Below, in pieces: positions 18,539-27,849 of a stretch of DNA of 47,840 nt. Location of the stretch: contig DAIDKV010000104.1 of NCBI GenBank assembly GCA_027449865.1, forward strand, positions 1-47,840, written 5' to 3'. This DNA comes from Planctomycetales bacterium. Lineage in GTDB: Bacteria > Planctomycetota > Planctomycetia > Isosphaerales > Isosphaeraceae. The notes beneath the pieces were generated by a model. It saw only the letters and a program-made list of their open reading frames with translations, did not search any database and was not told the origin of the DNA. A program made the translations under genes and the position numbers. Position 1 is the first letter of the stretch. Each line of letters opens with the position of its first letter.

Positions 18539-21500
18539 ATGCTGGCCGGAACACGACACCAGACGCGAGAACGCCGGGGCGTCGTTTTGGTCCTGGTCCT
18601 GGGTATGCTTGGCCTGCTGGCCCTGATCGGGGTCATGTTCGCCACCTTCAGCGGCCAGGCGCGGATCAACGCGCGCAACTTTGCGGAGTCGGTCGTGCGC
18701 GCCCAGCGCGACGAACTGATGGATTTCGCCCTTCAGCAGTTGATCACCGACACCGCCGACGCCCGCTCCGTGATCCGCGGCCATAGCCTGGCACGCGACA
18801 TGTTCGGCAACGACGCGGTCTACAACGGCCAACTGACGTCCATCCCTGGTGTGGGCCCGTGCCAGATCACGGCTCCGCTTCAGCCCATCACTAATGGAAA
18901 TGTCATCGTGGGCTACTACGTCGTGACCAACATCCCGACCCCGAACCTTAACTCGGCGATGTACGGTTACGACTTCACGCGGTGGACGATGCGGGTCAGC
19001 TATGTCGGCCCGTTCACGCCTCCCCAGGGCAATAGCCCCTATCCACCCAGCCCGTATCCGGTCAGCCAGACGTTCGAGATCGTGCAGGACGATTACGGCC
19101 AGCTCGGGGCCTACTCCACGCCGCTGAGCAACGGGAACTACCACGTCTTCCGGATCGCCCCGTACGACGCACAGACGGTTCTCAATAATCCGACGCTCGG
19201 CTACATCACCACCAATCCCATCAACCCCTTCCCGGGCTGGCCCGCCGGAACTGTCAACGCGACCCAGATGGCGCTCAACTACGCCTTGAACGGAGCCGGT
19301 CTGGGGAATCTCACGTTCACGCTCGACGGCCGATGGCTCCACGCCTTCAACGGCCAGGGGATGGGGTCGCTGAACGTCTCCTGGCCAGTCCCCAGCCTCA
19401 ACTCCAACACCACGAACCCGCTTTCGACCTACGGCAATTTCCGCTACAACGCCCCTCTGCTTCAGGCGGCGGGAGTGCAATTCAATCCGAACTCACCCCT
19501 CGTGCTGACCGGCCCGGACTCCCTCGGGATGGACGAGGATTACGATTCCTGCGACCTCGAGAACTGGTTTCTGGCGATCCAGAGCGCCGATGGCCAGGTG
19601 ATCATCCCTTCGTTCCACCGTCCGGCGATCATTCGATACGATCCCAGTAATCCCAACACGAACCTCCAGGCCAACGACTGGGGGCTGACCAGTAGTGGCG
19701 CCAACTTCCGGGCCCTGCAGGGCGCGGACTCGATGGCCCGAATTCTCCGGCCAGTCGCCGCCGACGGCCACGATCAGCTAGCGTTCAAGGACCTGACCCC
19801 CGACCCGAACACCGGTAAGATCACGTACGACGTCGATAACGATGGCGACGGTGTGACCGACTCGGTCTGGCTCGATCTTGGCTATCCGGCCCGCCGCGAC
19901 TCCGCCGGCAACCTCTACAAGCCGCTGTTCTCCTTCATGGTGATTGGGCTGAACGGTCGCATCCCGTTGAACACGGCCGGCAACCTCGCTGGCGGCGGCG
20001 TCACCCACGCCCAGCACCTGGGGAACTCCGTCAGCGAGATCGACCCGCAGTACGGCCTGCAAAACGCCTACGTGCCGGCCACGGATGCCGATCCCTTCAA
20101 CCAGTATCTCAAGGGCCTGGGGTCCGTGGGATGGGCCGGGCCGAACGGCGCCAATCCGACCGCCAACACCCAGGTCGACAACTCGATTGGTGCGACGAGT
20201 GGTGTCTACCAGTCGATCGATGTCCGCCTGACCCAACTCCGCAACCTTCTGGCCGGTACCCGGCCGCAGGTCAACCCGGCTCAGCCGGACACATCGGGTA
20301 CGATTAATGGGGATACGAATCTCGTCTGGGGCTCGTTCTCCGGTCGGGGGGCTGGTTCCGCCTATGCCTTCCCGAACAGCATGGCCGACCTCAACGACGT
20401 GCCGGTCTCGTCGTTCCCTGGCCCCAACAACACCACCCTTCCACTGGTCCAGCGCACCACGTCGCCCGTGCCTGGACGCTGGGGCGAGGCGCCGATGATC
20501 CCCGGTGTCCCCTTCGCGACACAGAATGCCACCGCTCCCGCGGGCCTCGTTCAGCCGTTCTACGCGAACCCCGTTCGCGCCGGCTATTCGTTCGACATGG
20601 TCGACCTGCTGAATAACCTGACCTACAACCCGACGCTGTACCCGTTCCCCCGCGAGGCGGCCGACGACGATAACAATGCATTCGATGTCTACCCGCCGCG
20701 GCTTCTCGGCGAGGTCGGCGATGCCGACTATTACGACTCCGCCGGGGCTCTGATTCTGCCAGTCGAGCGGATGCGGCGGTTCGTCACTCCGGTGGACATC
20801 AACGGGACCGGCTCGGTCCGCCAGTGGGCCTACACCGTGAACGCAGGGGCAGCCGCGCCGATCGGCCGGAACCGAGGCCCCGATCTCTTCGGCCGCGTCC
20901 AGTTCAACAGTTACTTCCGTCCCGCCGGTTCCCCGGGCGCGATCAACATCACCTCCCCGTTCCCCAACCTCGCCAACCTGACCCCAACCACGCCCAACGA
21001 GTCTCCCTACGGCTCGATCGCCGGGGCAAATCCCACGACTCCGGGCGGGAGCGTGACAAATGCCACGAATCCGGGCGTGTTTGGGAACTGGTACAACGGG
21101 GCGGCAACTCCTCTGATCTCCGGGAATCCCTACGTCCCCGACGTGACGAACAACCCGTTCCACGGCTTCGAGTGGAACCGGATGCCCAACAATAACCAGA
21201 TCCCCGGCGTCTCGACGACAGCACCGGCCGCGACCCCGTATTCGGCCGCCACCCTGGGAGGTGTTCCGGTCTATTCGCCGAGCACGTCCGCGACCGTTCC
21301 GCCCCCGCAGTATCCGCCCACGACCTGGCCCACCTATGGGATGTCCGCCGTCGTTCTCGGAAACGGAACCGACTCAATCGTTCGCTCCGACGGCCTCAAC
21401 GAGGCCGACGAGATGAACCTCTACACGCCCAATCCGCTCCTCGATTCGCCCTATGGCCCCAGCGACCTCGAATGGCTCTACCGTCTCCAGGACGTCGACG

Positions 21501-24500
21501 GGGCCAGCCTCACCAGTCGGCTCTCGCAACTCGCCCCGGTGAGCTTCACGAACACAATCGACGGCCAGCGACGACGTCGGCTTTACTCGACCGATACCTG
21601 GGAGTCGAGCCAGTTCGTCTGGACCCCCGACAATCCCGGCGGCAATTTCACGAATAACAGCTACTTCAGCCCCGTGCCGGCGATCTACACGGTCAATCCC
21701 TCGGGGCCTCCCGGAGCCCTTACGGATACCTCGAACGCCAGTTTCGGCAGTCTCAGCGCCATTCGGTCCCTGGCCAATGGCGGCCTGGTCAATCCCGCCA
21801 ATTTCGTGTTCCTCAATGGCCCCTCGCTGGCCCACCGTGGCAAGAAGATCAACCTCAATTATCCGCTCCCCGTCTCGAACGATCCCAATGAGCCTGTCCG
21901 ACAGAAGTGGATCAGCGATACCTATCAGTTCCTCAAGGTGATCCTGCCCCCGACCTCGGTCGATTCGCCCGAGGAACTGGCGCAGCTTAGCCAGTTCGTG
22001 ATCAACATCATCGACTTCCGCGACCCCGACGCGACCATGACGCACTGGGTCAACCCGGAAGTTTTCATCTCGCCAGGTTCGCAGCAGACTCTCGCAAACG
22101 GGACCACCGTGTACACGAATCCGGTTTTGACCTCCCTAACCTACGGTGGGGCAGTACCCGGCAGCATACCACTCGATCAGTACGGCATGGAATACTGCCC
22201 CGTCGCGATCAACGAGGTGCTGGCGTATCAGTATTACAGTCTCCAGTCGGGCCAGGCGTTGACCAGCGCCACGCCGACGAACCGCTTCTTCATCGAGCTG
22301 GTGAACACGCAGACGGCGGCCTACAACCCCGGATTCGATACCACCAACCTGTCCGACCCAAATAACTACTATGGCTACGGCCCCACCAACCAGAATGGCA
22401 ATCAGTTGCCGCTGAATGGAAACACGCCGGGCCCGCCCCAGCAGGCCAGCACGCTCGATCTGGGCGGCTTTACCTATGTCCAGCCGGCCAACGGCCTCGT
22501 CGATCCCTACGGCGCTGGCTGCTGGGACCTCGTCTTCACCGCCGACAACGCGATGGCGCGCCCCGATCCCTACCGGGGAGAGCTCAGCAACCCCGTCCTC
22601 CTCGGAAACCAGGCGACGCCCATCACGACCTACAGCCTGATCCCGCTGAACCGGGACGCGATGGGGACCGGTGTGAATAACTACACATCGCCCAACGGCG
22701 GGGACGTCACCCTGTTGCCCATGAGCCCGACCGGCATCGCCGATCCGACGCTCCCTCCGATGGCCACTCCGATTAACCAGACGACCCCACCGACGACCTA
22801 TTTCTACGTGATCGGAAATCAGCCCACGACCATCAGCGAGAATAATCCCTACTCCACCACCTCCTCGATCGCCAACCAGCCGCCACCTGTCACCCAGTTC
22901 CTGGCACCGTCGTTCGACCCGATGATCAATTCGGGTTCGAAGACCGCGACTATCTGGTGGCGGCCGGGCATGTTGCCGGGCGTTCAGGGGACCACCCCCG
23001 GATCGTACCAGCCCCCGCCGAACTACCAGCAGGGCTTGCAGATTTCGGCCGCGAACGGAGCGACGGCCGGTCCAGCCCAGTTCTTCTGGGTCTGCCTGCG
23101 ACGGCCGGCCAACCCGTTCGCTCCCGTCTCGCAATACAACCCGATGTGCGTGGTCGACTCGATGAGGTTCCCGTTTATCAATGGTTCTCCGGCCCTGACC
23201 ACCCAGAACTGGACGAATGCCAACGGGAACTGGACCGCCAACGGGGCGGTCAATACGATCTACTCCGCCCAGCGATTGCAGCCCTACCGGGGCGGTCACG
23301 CGGTTCCCATGCCCAACGCCACGGCGAGCGGGGGTCAGGTCACAACCAACCAGCCGCCGGATCCGCGTTACGGATATACCGAGCAGACCGCTTACCCGCA
23401 GCTTTCGACCATAAATCCGATCTTCAACTACGCCCTGGCGAACGCGGGTGGTAGTACCTCGAAGGTCGCGTCGACCAACACGATTTACCAGACGCTCGGA
23501 TATCCCAACAGTAGCGCCGAGAACTGGGACTATTTCCCGTTCAACGATCGCGATTTCTCCAGCGTGGCCGAACTCCTTCTGGTTCCGGGATGTCCACCAG
23601 GCCTGTTCACCAAGCAGTTCGTCGAGTTCGCGCCCTCGCAGATGAACGCGGCCAACATCTTCGGCGCCGTCACACCGATCATCACACCGAGCTTTTCCGC
23701 CGCGCTAACCCAGGGCGGGAATTCCACCCAGCCACTCTCTTCCCCGACACCGTTCGCCACCGCCACGCTGCCGTTCCCGTCGGTCTCGTACCTTACCGCG
23801 ACCACTGCGATCGGCAGTAATCCTTCGTCGCAGGGAGGGCTGCCGACGACATCGGTCCCGCCGTTCAGCTCGCTTCCGACCGTGTATGGTCAGCCCGGGA
23901 CCTCGCAGAATACGACCGTCCCTACCGTCCCCGCGCCTGAGCAGCCCCACGCCTTCCCGTACCTGGTGGACAAGTTCTTCTACACGGGGGCCTCGACCTT
24001 CTATTACACGCCGAATGGGGCTCAGATGGATCCGGGGTCGGTGAGTCTCCTTCCTGCCAGCCGCGTACCGGTCGTCGGCGGGCCCGGCGGCGATGGCTGG
24101 TTCAAGATGTTCGAGTTCTTCGAGGTTCCCAGCCAGTCCGCGGGCTCGATCGGCACGGTCGCCCAGGGGTCGAATTTCGACTGGGCCCGCCAGGACCTCA
24201 AACCGGGCCTGATGAACGTCAACCTCCTCATCGATGAGGAGGCCTTCTTCGGCATCTTCGGTAGCGAGGACGGCTCCTACAATCAGAACCTGCTCAACTC
24301 CATCGAGCTGCCGCTTCTCGCCACTCTCAATACCAGCGGTGCGCTGACCCTTCCGTACAACATGCCGTTGTCGCAGAACAATTACTACAACTCCGTGAAC
24401 ACCATCGGCAATCCGCCAATCCCGACGAACGGCCCGCCGGTGCCGCTGGTTGTCAGTGCCTCGCAAATTTACGGGGCGCCCAACTACGCCTACCCGATCA

Positions 24501-26176
24501 CCGACCAGACGCAGTACGTCGAGCACGGCTATCTCGCCGGGACCGACCCGATCTCCAACGCCCTTCAGCGGGCCGCCGGAACCGCGATACCGGCGCCCGG
24601 AAACCGGATCAAGGCCGCGTTCGCTCAGTTCCTCTGGGCACGACACGGCGGGTCGGGCTACGTCTTTGGATTCGGCAATGGCGTCACTGGGCAGAATAGC
24701 GCGGTCGCCACGCAGGCGCTGGCCTCGGCGGGCTACTCTCAGGCGACGCCGATGGAGCGGCCATTCCACTCGCTCTCCTATCCGGACATCGACCAGACCA
24801 TCATGCGGCCCGCCGCGTTGCCGCCCTCGTCCCACAGCAACCCGGCGATTCTGGTCGATCCCAACAACGTTCTCCCGCCGAGTGTGTACAACGCCCAGGC
24901 GCTGCAATACCAGCCGACAACGGCATCGGCGTCCGCCTGGTATCTCCAGACATCGCTGGCGGCGACGGCCCTGCCGACCTACTACGCCCCTTACGTCGTC
25001 GCCAGCGGTACCGTCTCACCAAGCAACTACTTCACCGGGAACTACGCGAATTATCCGGTTGTCTATACGGGCGATCCGGGTGTCCGCAATCCCTACCTGA
25101 ATACGGGCTACGTTTCGAGTTACATCGCGCCGTCGACCCCAACCAACACCCCGCCGACCGTGACCGCCACGCCGCCTTATCCGGTCTACCTGCCGATCAC
25201 CGTACCCAGTCCTCTCAATAACACCACGAATAGCCAGTACTCCGTACCACCCGGCGTTCCGCTGCCGACGAACGTCGCCTTCCCCATGGGCGGCGCCACA
25301 CCACCGACGCAGGATAGCGTGGTGATGCCTCCGCCCATCCCGGCCGCACGGTTGTTCCAGATCCCCGACTTCTACGGCTACGGTCAGATGCAGGCGAACA
25401 TGTACATGGGGATCATCAACAACAACGGAACCGGCCAGGGCAACCTGCCGCCCGCGGTCAGCAACGCCGGCGATTCCGGCGACCCGTGGATCAACAACCA
25501 GGTCGCCAATCAGTGGGGGGGATTGAACCCGTACCTCAACACGGCGACGAACACTCCCACTCCGAACATGAACAGCTACCCGAGTTCCAGCTACACGCTG
25601 AATAACGGGTTTGTCAGCCTTCCCTGGTCTGGCGGGACCAATTACTATCCAAATGGGCCTGCCGCTCCCTATGTTCCCGCGACCGGTGCACTGCCGCCGA
25701 CGGGTATCAATTACGCGCCATACAGCGTCAATACGGGCGCGCTGCCGGCCCTCTGGTATTTCAACAACGCCCCGCTGTTCGGAACCATCACCAACCCGCC
25801 CAACGGCCCATATCTTGGGGCCAACGAGGCGGCTGGGAGCATCGCACCGATAAGAATGGACCGCCGCCAGCACCCGTACTGGCGGACGGAGATGCTTCAA
25901 AAGGCGATGAACCTGACGACGGTCCGAACCCATCAGTACGCGGTCTGGATCACGGTGGGATTCTTCCAGGTCAAGCGGCAAGGGGATATCGCCATGCTCG
26001 CCACGAACATGAGCCTGGCCTTCGATATTCTGGGCCCCGAGCTGGGCGCCCTCGACGGGAAGAACATTCGTTATCGCGGCTTCTTCATCGTGGACCGGCT
26101 GAAGCTCACCGGCTTCAATCCTGGCGACGTCGGAGCTTTCCACAAGGCGGTCATCTATCGGAGTGTGATCGAGTAG
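18539..26176 (+). CDS. Giant GspK/PilX-like minor pseudopilin (about 2545 residues)
   Basis: The leader MLAGTRHQTRERRG is followed by 'VVLVLVLGMLGLLALIGVMF'. This is a prepilin-type helix without Glu+5, as in GspK and PilX proteins that cap the filament tip. Next comes 'QARINARNFAESVVRAQRDELMDFALQQL', consistent with GspK. An acidic loop D433-N-D-G-D-G-V-T-D with a DVDND lead-in precedes 'GLNGRIPLNTAGNLA'. The following roughly 2000 residues are rich in Asn, Pro, Thr, Tyr, Gln and Gly, with few Lys or Cys, and no obvious tandem repeat or enzyme motif. The final 110 residues ('MDRRQHPYWRTEMLQKAMN' to 'AVIYRSVIE') look more globular. GspK normally has about 330 residues. Last of the E-to-K ordered block, it is probably a very large exported tip or adhesive protein. 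The frame is uninterrupted over 7.6 kb. Confidence 0.8.
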   Translation: MLAGTRHQTRERRGVVLVLVLGMLGLLALIGVMFATFSGQARINARNFAESVVRAQRDELMDFALQQLITDTADARSVIRGHSLARDMFGNDAVYNGQLTSIPGVGPCQITAPLQPITNGNVIVGYYVVTNIPTPNLNSAMYGYDFTRWTMRVSYVGPFTPPQGNSPYPPSPYPVSQTFEIVQDDYGQLGAYSTPLSNGNYHVFRIAPYDAQTVLNNPTLGYITTNPINPFPGWPAGTVNATQMALNYALNGAGLGNLTFTLDGRWLHAFNGQGMGSLNVSWPVPSLNSNTTNPLSTYGNFRYNAPLLQAAGVQFNPNSPLVLTGPDSLGMDEDYDSCDLENWFLAIQSADGQVIIPSFHRPAIIRYDPSNPNTNLQANDWGLTSSGANFRALQGADSMARILRPVAADGHDQLAFKDLTPDPNTGKITYDVDNDGDGVTDSVWLDLGYPARRDSAGNLYKPLFSFMVIGLNGRIPLNTAGNLAGGGVTHAQHLGNSVSEIDPQYGLQNAYVPATDADPFNQYLKGLGSVGWAGPNGANPTANTQVDNSIGATSGVYQSIDVRLTQLRNLLAGTRPQVNPAQPDTSGTINGDTNLVWGSFSGRGAGSAYAFPNSMADLNDVPVSSFPGPNNTTLPLVQRTTSPVPGRWGEAPMIPGVPFATQNATAPAGLVQPFYANPVRAGYSFDMVDLLNNLTYNPTLYPFPREAADDDNNAFDVYPPRLLGEVGDADYYDSAGALILPVERMRRFVTPVDINGTGSVRQWAYTVNAGAAAPIGRNRGPDLFGRVQFNSYFRPAGSPGAINITSPFPNLANLTPTTPNESPYGSIAGANPTTPGGSVTNATNPGVFGNWYNGAATPLISGNPYVPDVTNNPFHGFEWNRMPNNNQIPGVSTTAPAATPYSAATLGGVPVYSPSTSATVPPPQYPPTTWPTYGMSAVVLGNGTDSIVRSDGLNEADEMNLYTPNPLLDSPYGPSDLEWLYRLQDVDGASLTSRLSQLAPVSFTNTIDGQRRRRLYSTDTWESSQFVWTPDNPGGNFTNNSYFSPVPAIYTVNPSGPPGALTDTSNASFGSLSAIRSLANGGLVNPANFVFLNGPSLAHRGKKINLNYPLPVSNDPNEPVRQKWISDTYQFLKVILPPTSVDSPEELAQLSQFVINIIDFRDPDATMTHWVNPEVFISPGSQQTLANGTTVYTNPVLTSLTYGGAVPGSIPLDQYGMEYCPVAINEVLAYQYYSLQSGQALTSATPTNRFFIELVNTQTAAYNPGFDTTNLSDPNNYYGYGPTNQNGNQLPLNGNTPGPPQQASTLDLGGFTYVQPANGLVDPYGAGCWDLVFTADNAMARPDPYRGELSNPVLLGNQATPITTYSLIPLNRDAMGTGVNNYTSPNGGDVTLLPMSPTGIADPTLPPMATPINQTTPPTTYFYVIGNQPTTISENNPYSTTSSIANQPPPVTQFLAPSFDPMINSGSKTATIWWRPGMLPGVQGTTPGSYQPPPNYQQGLQISAANGATAGPAQFFWVCLRRPANPFAPVSQYNPMCVVDSMRFPFINGSPALTTQNWTNANGNWTANGAVNTIYSAQRLQPYRGGHAVPMPNATASGGQVTTNQPPDPRYGYTEQTAYPQLSTINPIFNYALANAGGSTSKVASTNTIYQTLGYPNSSAENWDYFPFNDRDFSSVAELLLVPGCPPGLFTKQFVEFAPSQMNAANIFGAVTPIITPSFSAALTQGGNSTQPLSSPTPFATATLPFPSVSYLTATTAIGSNPSSQGGLPTTSVPPFSSLPTVYGQPGTSQNTTVPTVPAPEQPHAFPYLVDKFFYTGASTFYYTPNGAQMDPGSVSLLPASRVPVVGGPGGDGWFKMFEFFEVPSQSAGSIGTVAQGSNFDWARQDLKPGLMNVNLLIDEEAFFGIFGSEDGSYNQNLLNSIELPLLATLNTSGALTLPYNMPLSQNNYYNSVNTIGNPPIPTNGPPVPLVVSASQIYGAPNYAYPITDQTQYVEHGYLAGTDPISNALQRAAGTAIPAPGNRIKAAFAQFLWARHGGSGYVFGFGNGVTGQNSAVATQALASAGYSQATPMERPFHSLSYPDIDQTIMRPAALPPSSHSNPAILVDPNNVLPPSVYNAQALQYQPTTASASAWYLQTSLAATALPTYYAPYVVASGTVSPSNYFTGNYANYPVVYTGDPGVRNPYLNTGYVSSYIAPSTPTNTPPTVTATPPYPVYLPITVPSPLNNTTNSQYSVPPGVPLPTNVAFPMGGATPPTQDSVVMPPPIPAARLFQIPDFYGYGQMQANMYMGIINNNGTGQGNLPPAVSNAGDSGDPWINNQVANQWGGLNPYLNTATNTPTPNMNSYPSSSYTLNNGFVSLPWSGGTNYYPNGPAAPYVPATGALPPTGINYAPYSVNTGALPALWYFNNAPLFGTITNPPNGPYLGANEAAGSIAPIRMDRRQHPYWRTEMLQKAMNLTTVRTHQYAVWITVGFFQVKRQGDIAMLATNMSLAFDILGPELGALDGKNIRYRGFFIVDRLKLTGFNPGDVGAFHKAVIYRSVIE

Positions 26177-26214
26177 TGCGTTGTCGAGAGAACCGCGGGC
26201 GCTGGGGATGCGAG

Positions 26215-26233
26215 GCCCCGCGACCCGCGGGGC
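26215..26233 (+). terminator. GC hairpin after the giant pseudopilin gene
   Basis: A perfect 8-bp stem pairs GCCCCGCG with CGCGGGGC around ACC, 38 bases after the stop. No T-run follows. It may end or attenuate the long pseudopilin transcript before the DUF1559 gene. Confidence 0.4.
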
Positions 26234-26360
26234 GGCGCCTCCCGGGTGGTTCCGGACGGCCCGCGGAGGACGCGCAGCGGGCCCGTCGAGCCTTGTCGCC
26301 AGCCCGTCGGCGCGGTTAGAATTGGATCCAGGCCACTTCCCTATTGCGAAAGGACCGATC

Positions 26361-27686
26361 ATGAGATCCCGACGTCGCCGCCGTGGCTTCACCCTGATCG
26401 AACTGCTGGTGGTGATCAGCATCATCGGCATCCTGGTCGGGCTCCTGCTGCCCGCCATCAACGCCGCCCGTGAGGCGGGCCGCCGCACTCAGTGCGCCAG
26501 CAACATGCGCAACATCGGTCTGGGCATTCTCGGCTACGTCAATAGCAAGAACGCCTTCCCCGCCGCCGGTACCTTCGGCGAGAATCCCAAGTCCCTCTCG
26601 CTGACCAACCCGATGTCGTCCACGATTTATGGCTTTCTTCCCAAAAGCACCACGCCTGCCGCCGGCATCCCGATGTATAGCTGGGTCGTTCCGACCCTCC
26701 CCTACCTGGACAACCAGGAACTCTTCAATCAGTGGACGATGTTCTCCACGGGCGTCAGCAACGGCGTATCCGGGTTGCCCGTCTCCTACGCGGACACAAC
26801 CAACTACGTGAAAGGCCAGGCCTCCAATGCTACAATTGCCAACACGGCGATCGGAATCCTTCGTTGTCCGGACGACAACACGACGCAGCCCAACCAGGGA
26901 AATCTGAGTTACGCGGTCAACGGTGGCTTCGCGCTCTGGCACGCCATCCCCACGAGCCTGGTCGGCCACCAGAGTGACGGCGCCCAGATCCCTCAAATGA
27001 TGACCTGGACCGCCACTGCGTCGACCAGCACCGTCGACGCGGCCACTATCGGTGTGATGCAGAAGCTTGGTGTCTTCTTCCTCCAGTCGGTCCTCCCCCA
27101 GGGAATGGGCACGAATGTGAATGTCCCCTGGAACATCCGATCGACCCTCACGGGGATCTCGGACGGGGCCAGCAGCACCCTGATGCTCAGCGAGAACACG
27201 CTGACCGGCTTCGCGAGTTCCAACCCGTTCTTTAGCGGCGGCGGCACCTACGAGGGGAACTGGGCCGCCCCCCAGCCGACCCTCAGCATGTTCATCGGCT
27301 CCTCCGCGATCTGCAGTAGCGCCGGCTACTCGTGTTACAGCAATCCTCCCTCGCCTGCCCTGCTCGCTCCGACCAGTTCGATGGGTGCAGGCGGCTCGAG
27401 CGGCGATCAGGACGGAGCGGGCTGGCAGGGTGCCAACCACGTGGGAACCTTCGAGAACATCAACTTCGCTCAGACGGCCGGCCTTTCGGTCGAGGGCTCG
27501 TTCCCGTTCTCGAACAGCGGCCACCCCGGCGGCTGCAACATGATGTTCTGCGACGGCGCGGTTCGGTTCATCACCAACACGATCGACGGCACCGTCTACG
27601 CGAAGCTGCTCACCCCCGCGGGCAGCCGGCTCCCACTCTACTGCAAGCAGATGCCGCTCTCGCAGGACGCGTTTGTCAGCCAGTAA
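26361..27686 (+). CDS. DUF1559 prepilin-like protein (H-X9-DG family)
   Basis: A protein of 441 residues of the planctomycete/verrucomicrobial DUF1559 family, which occurs in many copies per genome. The 9-residue leader MRSRRRRRG is followed by 'FTLIELLVVISIIGILVGLL' and 'LPAINAAREAGRRTQCASNM', the family signature. Near the C-terminus, 'GHPGGCNMMFCDGAVRFI' is the H-X9-DG motif. The protein should be processed by prepilin peptidase and displayed at the cell envelope; the family's function is unknown. AAAGGA precedes the ATG at 26361. It follows the giant pseudopilin and is followed by a strong terminator, so it closes the block, possibly from its own promoter. Confidence 0.92.
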   Translation: MRSRRRRRGFTLIELLVVISIIGILVGLLLPAINAAREAGRRTQCASNMRNIGLGILGYVNSKNAFPAAGTFGENPKSLSLTNPMSSTIYGFLPKSTTPAAGIPMYSWVVPTLPYLDNQELFNQWTMFSTGVSNGVSGLPVSYADTTNYVKGQASNATIANTAIGILRCPDDNTTQPNQGNLSYAVNGGFALWHAIPTSLVGHQSDGAQIPQMMTWTATASTSTVDAATIGVMQKLGVFFLQSVLPQGMGTNVNVPWNIRSTLTGISDGASSTLMLSENTLTGFASSNPFFSGGGTYEGNWAAPQPTLSMFIGSSAICSSAGYSCYSNPPSPALLAPTSSMGAGGSSGDQDGAGWQGANHVGTFENINFAQTAGLSVEGSFPFSNSGHPGGCNMMFCDGAVRFITNTIDGTVYAKLLTPAGSRLPLYCKQMPLSQDAFVSQ

Positions 27687-27773
27687 TGTCCTCTCTGTCC
27701 GTCGGGATCGATCGACAGGCCGGCCTCGAACGCGGGGCCGGCCGCCCGTTCGCGGAAATGTGAGTGGCCCTAT

Positions 27774-27819
27774 CCGGCATGAACCAGTCCGATCGGACGG
27801 GCTCATGCCGGTTCTTTTT
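27774..27819 (+). terminator. Intrinsic terminator after the DUF1559 gene
   Basis: The outer stem pairs CCGGCATGA with TCATGCCGG. The inner palindrome is GTCCGATCGGAC, with a small internal loop between them. TTCTTTTT follows directly (27812-27819). This is the clearest rho-independent terminator in the window. Confidence 0.8.
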
Positions 27820-27849
27820 CGTCATGGTCCCTTCGCGAGAACCTCGATC

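Noticed and set aside
18473-18541. An earlier ATG (18473) for the giant pseudopilin
   Set aside because: The purine-rich sequence is too close to that ATG and the resulting leader would be 36 residues; the ATG at 18539 has better spacing and a compact basic leader.
18539-26176. Possible tandem repeats or CRISPR-like arrays within the giant pseudopilin gene
   Set aside because: The Asn/Pro/Thr-rich text looks repetitive at the amino-acid level, but no regularly spaced DNA repeat was found.
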